From NCBI GenBank assembly GCA_903916255.1, contig CAIWVW010000132.1, forward strand, positions 43,689 to 107,688: DNA of 64,000 nucleotides, read 5' to 3'. Position 1 is the first letter of the stretch. Every line of letters starts with the position of its first letter. A program made the position numbers and the translations under genes. The notes beneath the pieces were generated by a model. The model saw only the letters and a list, made by a program, of their open reading frames with translations. It ran no database searches and had not been told where the DNA came from. This DNA is from an uncultured Bacteroidota bacterium (GTDB lineage Bacteria; Bacteroidota; Bacteroidia; JABEUT01). This document shows positions 42,836 to 50,423 of this stretch, in pieces.

Positions 42836-43903
42836 TTAGTGTTTTTTTAATTTTTTGTAAGCTATTTCCGCTTCTTTAAATTGCGGATTGATGCGATATG
42901 CGCGGGCATAATCAGCTATGGCATTATCCGTTTGCTTCAGCATCTCGTAGCAATTTCCACGGCCAAAATAGGCCATGAAATAAGCGGTATCGCACTGTAT
43001 TGCTTTATTAAAATATTCAAGCGATTTGGCATAATCGTTTTTATTAAGATTATAAATAACCCCTAAATTATAATAGGCATGTTTGTAGGTTGAATCCACT
43101 TCCAGCAGCTCTGTGTATACTTTTATGGCATTATCATAGTCTCCGCCAAATTGATAGAACATACCCTTATCATAGTATGGTTCAGGGTTTTGGGGTTGCA
43201 GATGGGTAGCATCATCATAATAGGTAAGCGCTATGCCGTTGCCTTTTGCCGCAAATAACAAACCCAATTGTATATAGGCATCGAAATAGTTGGGTTCCAG
43301 CTCTACCGCCGTCTGCATACTTGAAATGGCTTTTCCGGTGTCATGCTTTTCGGAGTAAATCATACCCTTTAAAAAATATTCGCGGGCAATATTCGGGTTA
43401 GCCTGAATGGCTTGATTGATAAGAGTAATGGCATCCTCATATTTCTTTACATAAAAATAAAGTTCTGCCAGCTTCAGTTCTGCATCTGTGTTTTTAGGGT
43501 TCAGCCGGATGGAGACAAGAAAGGCATCGCGGGCTTCATGGGTATTCCCGATAATAAATTCTGCATCTGCAAGGCTACAGAAGTAATCGGAATTGGTACT
43601 GTCTAGTTGCACGGCTCGGGTTAAATCACCCATCGCTCCGCGCAGGTCTTTGGTAAGTAATTCCAGTTTGCCCCGGTTCCAGTAGGCATCGGCATCTTTA
43701 GGGTTTGAACTGATGCGCCCTGTGTATAAATTTATTTTAGGCGTAATCGTATCTCCATGCATAGCGGCAGAATCGGCCCCCTTCACTTGCTGATTAGATT
43801 TGGTGCCGGTATGGCAGGAAGACACAAGAAAACAAATTGTGAATGCTAAATTGTAAATTGTAAGTCCTTTCAGAAATCTTCTGGAATTGCGAATGAATGT
43901 CAT
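42836..43903 (-). CDS. TPR-repeat lipoprotein
   Basis: The 355-residue protein has a signal peptide with lipobox LVSSC (Cys near residue 30), so it is probably a lipoprotein. About eight tetratricopeptide repeats follow from residue 60 (DAYWNRGKLELLTKDLRGAM, PNYFDAYIQLGLLFAAKGNG, AYFMAYFGRGNCYEMLKQTD). It is likely a periplasmic or outer-membrane scaffold. An inverted repeat spans its start, with one arm in the leader codons (LTIYNLAFTICF). It lies 31 bp after recA on the same strand. Confidence 0.85.
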   Translation of the reverse strand: MTFIRNSRRFLKGLTIYNLAFTICFLVSSCHTGTKSNQQVKGADSAAMHGDTITPKINLYTGRISSNPKDADAYWNRGKLELLTKDLRGAMGDLTRAVQLDSTNSDYFCSLADAEFIIGNTHEARDAFLVSIRLNPKNTDAELKLAELYFYVKKYEDAITLINQAIQANPNIAREYFLKGMIYSEKHDTGKAISSMQTAVELEPNYFDAYIQLGLLFAAKGNGIALTYYDDATHLQPQNPEPYYDKGMFYQFGGDYDNAIKVYTELLEVDSTYKHAYYNLGVIYNLNKNDYAKSLEYFNKAIQCDTAYFMAYFGRGNCYEMLKQTDNAIADYARAYRINPQFKEAEIAYKKLKKH

Positions 43904-43927
43904 TTAGCATTTACAATTTAGCATTCA
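43840..43927. repeat. 19-bp-arm inverted repeat across a start codon
   Basis: Arms 43840-43858 (TGAATGCTAAATTGTAAAT) and 43909-43927 are perfect reverse complements, with 50 bp between. The minus-strand ATG at 43901-43903 of the TPR lipoprotein lies in the loop; one arm encodes part of the signal peptide, the other lies in the leader. It might fold in the mRNA and affect translation. Confidence 0.55.
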
Positions 43928-43934
43928 AAATTAC

Positions 43935-44972
43935 TTAAACTGGTTTCACTAACAACGCTTCTTTTATTTTACCTTCTATTTCTTCAGCCAGTTCAGGGTT
44001 ATCATTAAACAGTTGTTTCACGGCATCACGGCCCTGGCCTAATTTCACATCGCCATAGCTGAACCATGAACCACTCTTTTTAATGATGTTCTTTTCAACG
44101 CCGATGTCCACAATTTCGCCCACTTTGGAAATGCCTTCGCCATACATAATGTCGAATTCCGCTACGCCAAATGGAGGAGCCATTTTGTTTTTAACCACCT
44201 TAACACGGGTACGGTTACCAACCACTGCTTCGGTTTCTTTTAATTGTCCTATGCGGCGGATATCCAAACGAATGGAAGAATAAAATTTCAATGCATTTCC
44301 ACCGGTGGTAGTTTCAGGGTTACCGAACATCACACCGATTTTTTCCCTTAACTGGTTGATGAAAATACAGCAGCATTTGGTTTTGCTGATAGTTCCGGTA
44401 AGCTTGCGCAATGCCTGCGACATTAAACGGGCTTGCAATCCCATCACAGAATCGCCCATTTCTCCCTCTATTTCGCTGCGCGGAGTAAGTGCAGCCACAG
44501 AGTCAATTACAATAATATCGATTGCACCGGAACGAATCAGGTTATCTACAATTTCCAACCCTTGTTCACCATTATCAGGTTGAGATATTAAAAGGCTGGT
44601 AGTATCTACACCTAATTTCTTGGCATAATTCATATCGAAAGCGTGTTCAGCATCCACAATGGCTGCAATGCCGCCCGCTTTTTGCGCATTCGCGATAGCA
44701 TGGATAGCCAGCGTGGTTTTTCCCGAAGATTCCGGGCCATAAATTTCTATTACACGGCCTTTTGGTAATCCTCCGATTCCGAGGGCTATATCTAAGGTAA
44801 GCGAGCCGGTAGGAATTACTTCCTGCACCTCTATAGGAGCATCGCCCATTTTCATTACGGTGCCTTTTCCGTAGGTCTTTTCTATCTTATCCAGCGTTAG
44901 CTGAAGTGCTTTTAGCTTTTCTTTGTTTAACTCTTTTAATTCGTCTTTTTTCTTTTCTGCGACCTTTTCCAT
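43935..44972 (-). CDS. recA: Recombinase RecA
   Basis: RecA forms filaments on single-stranded DNA, drives homologous pairing and activates LexA cleavage. The 345-residue protein has the Walker A motif GPESSGKTT at 79-87, [19 protein letters not shown] (Walker B region), the L1/L2 loops ([21 protein letters not shown]) and a C-terminal acidic tail region. All are diagnostic. The N-terminus has an extra Lys/Glu-rich stretch. No SOS box is evident in the 60 bp upstream. Next to it on the same strand is the TPR lipoprotein gene. Confidence 0.98.
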   Translation of the reverse strand: MEKVAEKKKDELKELNKEKLKALQLTLDKIEKTYGKGTVMKMGDAPIEVQEVIPTGSLTLDIALGIGGLPKGRVIEIYGPESSGKTTLAIHAIANAQKAGGIAAIVDAEHAFDMNYAKKLGVDTTSLLISQPDNGEQGLEIVDNLIRSGAIDIIVIDSVAALTPRSEIEGEMGDSVMGLQARLMSQALRKLTGTISKTKCCCIFINQLREKIGVMFGNPETTTGGNALKFYSSIRLDIRRIGQLKETEAVVGNRTRVKVVKNKMAPPFGVAEFDIMYGEGISKVGEIVDIGVEKNIIKKSGSWFSYGDVKLGQGRDAVKQLFNDNPELAEEIEGKIKEALLVKPV

Positions 44973-45077
44973 GATATAATTTTATTAGTGTTTATTTAGG
45001 AAGCGTAAATATATGGAAATAAGAAACGAGTGGTCAAAAAAACTACAAATTGTGGGCAGATGAAATGAATTTTATGC

Positions 45078-45141
45078 TGCCCCAAACCCCAAAAGGGGCT
45101 TTAAATAGCACTATTCAATGTCCCTTTTGGGGTTTGGGGCA
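45078..45141. repeat. Inverted repeat with 20-bp arms between recA and mlaD-like gene
   Basis: TGCCCCAAACCCCAAAAGGG at 45078-45097 pairs perfectly with 45122-45141, enclosing 24 bp. The same word, slightly changed, lies inside the PAP2 gene at 24880. It sits between the recA and mlaD-like promoters and could form a stem-loop in DNA or RNA. Confidence 0.7.
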
Positions 45142-45203
45142 AATGGCTAAAAGATATGCACTACCAAAAAACCTTCAAATAGACCTGATTATTCTATAAT
45201 ACT

Positions 45204-45211
45204 TACCTTTG
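45204..45211 (+). promoter_or_regulatory. Candidate -7 box before mlaD-like gene
   Basis: TACCTTTG matches the Bacteroidota -7 consensus and ends 19 bp before the GTG start at 45231. No clear -33 TTTG is visible. Confidence 0.4.
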
Positions 45212-45230
45212 CCATCTTTACAGATAGATT

Positions 45231-46193
45231 GTGGCATTAAAAAAAGAAGTTAAAACAGGTATTATAGTTGCAGCAGCCTTGGCTATGCTCATTTTTGGGT
45301 TGAACTTTTTGAAAGGAGTTAACCTGTTTTCCCATAACAAAAAGATATATGCCGTATATATGGATGTGCAGGGTGTTGTTCCTTCCAATCCGGTGGTGGT
45401 AAATGGCTTTCATGTTGGGCATATTAAAACAATAGCAATCGAGCCGAACACATCGGGCAAAATAGTGGTGACTATGATGATAACTAATAGTGACGTAAAA
45501 ATTCCAAAGAATTCGATTGCCAAAATATTCAGTCAGGATTTTCTAGGCTCTAAAGCTATTGAATTAAATTTGGGAAATGGCTCCGACTTAATTCAGGATG
45601 GCGACACACTGAAATCTACGGTGGAAGAAACCATTAAGGAAACAGTGGATAAACAGGTATTGCCGCTTAAAATGAAAGTGGAGAGCCTTATTTCATCTAT
45701 TGATACTACCATTGGAATTATAGACGGAATATTCAGCAAGGATACCCGCGATAACCTTACGCAAAGTATCCTAAGCATCCGCGTATCCTTAAAACATATT
45801 GAAAATACATCGGTAAGCGTGGACCAATTGATGGGTACCGAAAAAACACATATTGCATCTATCCTCGGAAAGATTGATGAAATTTCGACTACCCTTGCGA
45901 AAAACAGCAAAAACCTGAATAAAATCATCACCAACTTTGCAAATATAAGCGACACGCTCGCCAAATCGAAAATTCAACAGGCCGTTAATAATGCTGACAG
46001 TGCACTTTATTATACGTCGCAGATTATGGGCCGCATAAACCGTGGCGAAGGCAACATGGGTATGCTGGCTAAAGATACCGCACTTTATAATCGTTTGTCC
46101 GGTGCATCGGAACAACTCCGTCAACTGCTCGAAGATTTCCGCTTGCATCCGAAACGGTATGTGCATTTCTCGGTATTTGGTAAAAAAGACTAA
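45231..46193 (+). CDS. MlaD/MCE-family lipid transport protein
   Basis: The 320-residue protein starts with GTG, (M)ALKKEVKTGIIVAAALAML, with one N-terminal membrane helix. The MCE domain follows (residues about 38-125), with YMDVQGVVPSNPVVVNGFHV and SQDFLGSKAIELNLG. The rest is helical and probably coiled (IDEISTTLAKNSKNLNKIIT), as in Mla/PqiB-like periplasmic parts. It would carry phospholipid or other lipid between membranes. Its ABC-transporter partners are not in this window; the next gene is an Fe-S membrane protein starting 11 bp later. Confidence 0.92.
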   Translation: MALKKEVKTGIIVAAALAMLIFGLNFLKGVNLFSHNKKIYAVYMDVQGVVPSNPVVVNGFHVGHIKTIAIEPNTSGKIVVTMMITNSDVKIPKNSIAKIFSQDFLGSKAIELNLGNGSDLIQDGDTLKSTVEETIKETVDKQVLPLKMKVESLISSIDTTIGIIDGIFSKDTRDNLTQSILSIRVSLKHIENTSVSVDQLMGTEKTHIASILGKIDEISTTLAKNSKNLNKIITNFANISDTLAKSKIQQAVNNADSALYYTSQIMGRINRGEGNMGMLAKDTALYNRLSGASEQLRQLLEDFRLHPKRYVHFSVFGKKD

Positions 46194-46204
46194 TCCTTTT
46201 CACT

Positions 46205-47536
46205 ATGATATCGCAAATAATATTCATAGTAGTTCTTATAATTGCCATTGTTTCCTTTTGGCGGGCAGTTAGCAGAATCAGCAAAAACATCCATCTCGGC
46301 AGGCCATTGGACCGAACCGACAATCCGGGTGAAAGATGGAAAACCATGTGTATGGTTGCCATAGGGCAAAGCAAAATGGTGAAACGCCCCTTTGCAGGGA
46401 TACTGCACATATTTGTGTATGCCGGTTTTATCATCATCAATATTGAGGTGTTGGAAATACTTATTGATGGCGTGATGGGAACCCATCGAGTATTTTCATT
46501 CCTCGGTTCTTTCTACACATTTTTAATTACTGCTTTTGAGTTTTTAGGCGTGGCAGTATGGATATCCTGCTTTATATTTTTACTGCGCCGGAATGTCGCC
46601 AAACTTAAACGCTTTTGGTCACGCGAAATGACAACATGGCCACGTTCCGATGCCAATATTATTCTTATTACTGAAATATTATTGATGACCGCTTTCCTGT
46701 TATTAGATACTTCCGATACACTCATACAAAGAAGCGCGAATGCACAATATTCCGGTTTTGCAGTTAGCAATATGCTTACACCATTGCTAGCCAATTCTTC
46801 TGTTTCTACCTTGGAAATCATAGAGCATTCCTGCTGGTGGTTCCATATCATCGGCATATTGGCGTTCTTAAATTATGTACCCTATTCCAAGCATTTTCAC
46901 ATCATATTGGCATTTCCGAATGTGTGGTATTCTAATCTCAACCCTAAAGGGGAGTTTACCAACCTGGCATCTGTTACCAAAGAAATTCATTTAATGCTGA
47001 ACCCGGAAGCGGCTCCGGCAGATGCGGGGAATGCTGCACCTCCCGAGCGTTTCGGAGCGAAAGATGTTTTTGATTTGAGTTGGAAACAACTCATGGATTC
47101 CTATTCCTGCACCGAGTGCGGACGATGCACTTCGAGTTGCCCGGCAAACCAAACCGGAAAACTTTTGTCGCCACGCAAAATAATGATGGACACAAGGGAC
47201 AGGTTGGAAGAAGTTGGGAAGAATATAGCCAAAAACGCCCGCCCGGATGAACCGTTCGGACGGGGAAAATTTGTTGATGACGGAAAATCGCTGCTGAACG
47301 ATTATATAGTTCCCGAAGAAGTATGGGCCTGCACCTCTTGCAACGCCTGTGTTCAGGAATGCCCTGTAGATATTGACCCGCTTTCTATTATTGTAGATAT
47401 ACGCCGCTTCCTGGTTATGGAACAAAGTGCGGCCCCACAAGAGCTCGCAATGATGCTCAACAACATTGAAAACAATGGCGCTCCCTGGCAATTCCCGGCA
47501 AGTGACAGGTTGAATTGGGTGAGTGGGGTGAACTAA
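46205..47536 (+). CDS. Membrane-bound 4Fe-4S protein, heterodisulfide-reductase/GlpC-like
   Basis: The 443-residue protein has about five N-terminal membrane helices (residues 1-250). A cytosolic ferredoxin-like domain follows, with two 4Fe-4S motifs: Cys302, 305, 308 and 312 (CTECGRCTSSCP), and Cys376, 379, 382 and 386 (CTSCNACVQECPVDID). Proteins of this kind pass electrons between quinone and a CCG-domain partner. That partner usually lies directly downstream in Bacteroidota, but here the next gene is an unrelated small membrane protein. It is 11 bp after the mlaD-like gene, so the two are cotranscribed. The physiological donor and acceptor are unknown. Confidence 0.88.
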   Translation: MISQIIFIVVLIIAIVSFWRAVSRISKNIHLGRPLDRTDNPGERWKTMCMVAIGQSKMVKRPFAGILHIFVYAGFIIINIEVLEILIDGVMGTHRVFSFLGSFYTFLITAFEFLGVAVWISCFIFLLRRNVAKLKRFWSREMTTWPRSDANIILITEILLMTAFLLLDTSDTLIQRSANAQYSGFAVSNMLTPLLANSSVSTLEIIEHSCWWFHIIGILAFLNYVPYSKHFHIILAFPNVWYSNLNPKGEFTNLASVTKEIHLMLNPEAAPADAGNAAPPERFGAKDVFDLSWKQLMDSYSCTECGRCTSSCPANQTGKLLSPRKIMMDTRDRLEEVGKNIAKNARPDEPFGRGKFVDDGKSLLNDYIVPEEVWACTSCNACVQECPVDIDPLSIIVDIRRFLVMEQSAAPQELAMMLNNIENNGAPWQFPASDRLNWVSGVN

Positions 47537-47548
47537 AAGTTTGATAAT

Positions 47549-48007
47549 ATGGAAACATTTCAAGCAATTGGGAATTTGTATACCTCTGACGGCAAAGAAA
47601 GCAACGAGCCAATAGAAGAAAGGCTTGATAAAATACTTGAATTTGCAAAATCGTTTAATGACAGGAATTTTAATAGACTTCAACTAAATCAAGAATTTCG
47701 AGACAAGTATTTTTACTCACTTGATCTACTATTAAACTATCTAATAGAGGAAGGTTTTATTACAGAACCGAGACCATTAGTAACAAATGACGGGGAAAGG
47801 ATAGTTGAGACCTTACATTACACGTTAAAACTAAAAGGTGAGATGTTTAAGGGTTACGCCCAAACCCGAGAAGAGAGGTTATCTGAAACGAAAAGGATTA
47901 AAAAGCAAGACGACCAAATAAGACTCCTAACCCTTTTACTTGCTATCGGTTCCATAGGTGTATTGATAATAGAGGCAATGAAATTTATTTTGGATTATTC
48001 GTATTAA
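47549..48007 (+). CDS. Small membrane-anchored protein of unknown function
   Basis: The 152-residue protein starts METFQAIGNLYTSDGKESNE and is helical and charged, with a single C-terminal membrane helix (LLTLLLAIGSIGVLIIEAM) and short tail. The segment FYSLDLLLNYLIEEGFITEP resembles a winged-helix-like stretch. No family is recognised. It starts 12 bp after the Fe-S gene and may be cotranscribed with it, although its composition (AT-rich, many Lys/Glu/Arg) differs a little, hinting at later arrival. The CCG-domain subunit one would expect here is missing. Confidence 0.6.
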   Translation: METFQAIGNLYTSDGKESNEPIEERLDKILEFAKSFNDRNFNRLQLNQEFRDKYFYSLDLLLNYLIEEGFITEPRPLVTNDGERIVETLHYTLKLKGEMFKGYAQTREERLSETKRIKKQDDQIRLLTLLLAIGSIGVLIIEAMKFILDYSY

Positions 48008-48029
48008 ATCCTGTGGGGATTAAATGTGA

Positions 48030-48193
48030 GTAGCCACCGGAGCATCCGATGGTAATAAATGTAATTATAATTACAACCCTGAAGGGGTTGAACGATGTAA
48101 CACTATTCAACCCCTTCAGGGTTGCAAAATCAATCTATATCTTTTTCCACCGATTTCATCGGTGGCTACCCAAATTGAAGCCCTTCGGGCTTC
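48030..48193. repeat. Nested palindromic repeats and hairpin
   Basis: Outer words GTAGCCACC (48030-48038) and GGTGGCTAC (48161-48169) flank a perfect 19-bp-arm inverted repeat: CAACCCTGAAGGGGTTGAA at 48074-48092 pairing with 48106-48124. A separate small hairpin, GAAGCCCTTCGGGCTTC, follows at 48177-48193. The region lies between two convergent genes and may terminate both. Confidence 0.7.
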
Positions 48194-48234
48194 CTTTGAA
48201 AATAGGGAACCTATTTTAGTTTTAGGTTGGAACG

Positions 48235-48621
48235 CTATTTTCCTTTCCGCGTTTTGTAAGTGCTCTTAGGCTCTCTTGCAATGCTATGTGCCGTTCTTAC
48301 CTGATACGGAATAGCAATATTTTTTCCTTTATCTCTTTCTTTAATGCGTAAACTGTCAATGTCATATTTTATTTGCAGGCGCATCCAAGTGATGGCATCA
48401 ATATCCAATGCCTTTTCCAGTTTAAGGGCAAGCGCGGCGGTAAGGTTTCTTTTCCCATGAATTATTTCACTTAATACGGTAGGGGCAATGTTAATACTAT
48501 CCGCTAATTCCTTTTGTGAAATACCTCTGTATTCAATTTCATCAAATAAAAGAACCCCCGGGTGTGTGGCTTTCGCAGGAATAGTATCAGGTTCTATTTT
48601 ATATGTTTTCTGCTTATTCAT
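48235..48621 (-). CDS. higA: HigA-family antitoxin with XRE helix-turn-helix
   Basis: The 128-residue protein has the HigA layout: KATHPGVLLFDEIEYRGISQ at the start of the HTH (residues about 18-75, QKELADSINIAPTVLSEIIH, GKRNLTAALALKLEKALD), then WMRLQIKYDIDSLRIKER. It would neutralise the upstream toxin and repress their promoter. A basic tail (KSTYKTRKGK) is unusual for HigA but common in Bacteroidota. Its start overlaps the toxin gene end by 8 bp, so the genes are coupled. Confidence 0.92.
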   Translation of the reverse strand: MNKQKTYKIEPDTIPAKATHPGVLLFDEIEYRGISQKELADSINIAPTVLSEIIHGKRNLTAALALKLEKALDIDAITWMRLQIKYDIDSLRIKERDKGKNIAIPYQVRTAHSIAREPKSTYKTRKGK

Positions 48622-48895
48622 AATGTTTTGATATTTTTAAAATCAGAATGGTATTTGGTTTTATAAAATCAAACTCAATGCGGTATTGCTTGTTAATCCT
48701 GGCGCTCCAATGGTTCCCAATCTTTTCTATATTCAAACTTCTCATTCGGGAGAGTTCACCAATATGCCCCGCAACAATAATAAAATCAACCTTATCCTTA
48801 AACCGCTCTATAATATCTTGCGGGAGTTTCTGTTTACCGGAATAATTTCCCGTATAATAGTTCCAAAGTTCAACTGAGATAAATTTCACCTCCAT
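48614..48895 (-). CDS. higB: RelE/HigB-family toxin
   Basis: The 93-residue protein resembles proteic killer / HigB-1 toxins. It has an N-terminal LWNYYTGNYSGKQKLPQDII, central VDFIIVAGHIGELSRMRSLN and the core IEKIGNHWSARINKQYRIEF with conserved Trp, Arg and Tyr-Arg-Ile. The end is ILILKISKHYE with the His-Tyr seen in this family. It precedes the HigA-type gene and overlaps it by 8 bp. Toxin activity is inferred. Confidence 0.88.
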   Translation of the reverse strand: MEVKFISVELWNYYTGNYSGKQKLPQDIIERFKDKVDFIIVAGHIGELSRMRSLNIEKIGNHWSARINKQYRIEFDFIKPNTILILKISKHYE

Positions 48896-48965
48896 AATTG
48901 CAGTTACAAAGATAAGGAAAGTTCACTAAAACAGTAAAGTATTTTTCGGAATTAGGAAGATGCTA

Positions 48966-50282
48966 CTACCCATTCACCAAATTATTCTTCGGTATTCTGT
49001 TCAACAGAATAAACCCAAAGACAAACAGCATTAATAAAAAGCCGATGGAGTTGCGCATGTCATGGGTGAAATCATATACCCAGCCATAGAGGAACAACCC
49101 CAGCACGCTGCCTACATTTTCACATACATCATAAAAGCTGAAAAAGGAAGCATGGTCTTCGGTCGGTGGCAGCATTTTAGAATAGGTGGAACGTGACAAA
49201 GCTTGTATTCCACCCATAACCAAACCGACAAAAAAAGCAAGGGTATAAAATTCATAAGCGGTGTAGGTAAAGTAAGCACCAACGCAAACGCCCACCCAAA
49301 TAAATACCGCCCATTTAAGCATGTAGATATCGCTTTTTATTTTTGCAATATGTGAGAAGATATAGGCGCCGCCAACGGCTACAAACTGTATAATTAATAT
49401 GGTCGGTATCAGCTGCCCTTCCTTTAAATGCAAAGTGTCGGAACCAAAAAGATTCGCGACTAACATAATGGTTCGTACACCGGTATTGTAAATAAAAAAT
49501 GCGATTAAAAAACGGCGCAAACGTTTTGTGGTTTTGAGCATTCTCCAAACTTTCAGCAGTTCTTCATACCCTTTGAAGATATGCCTTTCCACATTTTTTT
49601 TCACTTCTCCCAATGGGTTGGTAGGTAAGCGGCGGAATGTAATTTGTGCAAAAGCTACCCACCAAATTCCTACGGTTAAAAATGAACAACGGGTTGCCAT
49701 AGTGGTTGCGGCATCGCCTGTAAGGCCTGTCCAGCCGGGCATTTCCACCATAATCAAATTTATAATAAGCAGTATGGAACTGCCAATATATCCGTAAGAA
49801 AATCCTTTTGCACTTACACGGTCCTGGTCTTTGTGCTCTACAATTTCGGGCAGGTAGGCATTGTAAAACACTATGCTTCCCGCATAGCCGATGCAGGCAA
49901 ATATCACCATGGTTATGCCAATCCACAGGTTGGAAGTATTGGTAAAAAAGAACAACAGGCTACATGCACTTGCGCCCATGTAGCAGAAAAATTTCATAAA
50001 TATTTTCTTGTTTCCGCTATAATCGGCAATGCCTGACAGGAGGGGCGATACAGCGGCAATCACTAAAAATGCAAAGGAAAGCGCATAGGTATAAAGCGCA
50101 TCAGGCAGGAAGCTCATTCCTAAAAAACTTACTTTTTCCGCGCCACCTGCATGCGTAACGGCACTGTAATAAATAGGGAATAGGGTAGAGGTGATTACAA
50201 GGTGATATACCGAATTGGCCCAATCATAAATGGCCCAGGCATTCACTACTTTTTTATCTCCTTTTACAAATTCATGTTTCAT
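48966..50282 (-). CDS. MFS transporter, UMF1/Atg22-like family
   Basis: The 438-residue protein has twelve predicted membrane segments. The UMF1 signature VNAWAIYDWANSVYHLVITS is near residue 12, and the family sequence GGIQALSRSTYSKMLPPTED lies in the second half. The Atg22-like family exports amino acids in yeast vacuoles; the bacterial substrates are unknown. It stands alone on the minus strand between the HigBA pair and a surface-protein gene. Confidence 0.9.
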   Translation of the reverse strand: MKHEFVKGDKKVVNAWAIYDWANSVYHLVITSTLFPIYYSAVTHAGGAEKVSFLGMSFLPDALYTYALSFAFLVIAAVSPLLSGIADYSGNKKIFMKFFCYMGASACSLLFFFTNTSNLWIGITMVIFACIGYAGSIVFYNAYLPEIVEHKDQDRVSAKGFSYGYIGSSILLIINLIMVEMPGWTGLTGDAATTMATRCSFLTVGIWWVAFAQITFRRLPTNPLGEVKKNVERHIFKGYEELLKVWRMLKTTKRLRRFLIAFFIYNTGVRTIMLVANLFGSDTLHLKEGQLIPTILIIQFVAVGGAYIFSHIAKIKSDIYMLKWAVFIWVGVCVGAYFTYTAYEFYTLAFFVGLVMGGIQALSRSTYSKMLPPTEDHASFFSFYDVCENVGSVLGLFLYGWVYDFTHDMRNSIGFLLMLFVFGFILLNRIPKNNLVNG

Positions 50283-50423
50283 CCGGACAAATGTAGGTAA
50301 TAAAACTTCTGGCAGGAAAATATCAATTATCTACCGGATGCTTTGGAAAGAATTTTTCCATAAACTGTAAATAAAAAAGCCCATCATAATTACAATGATA
50401 GGCTTTTCAAATAAACAATTGTT

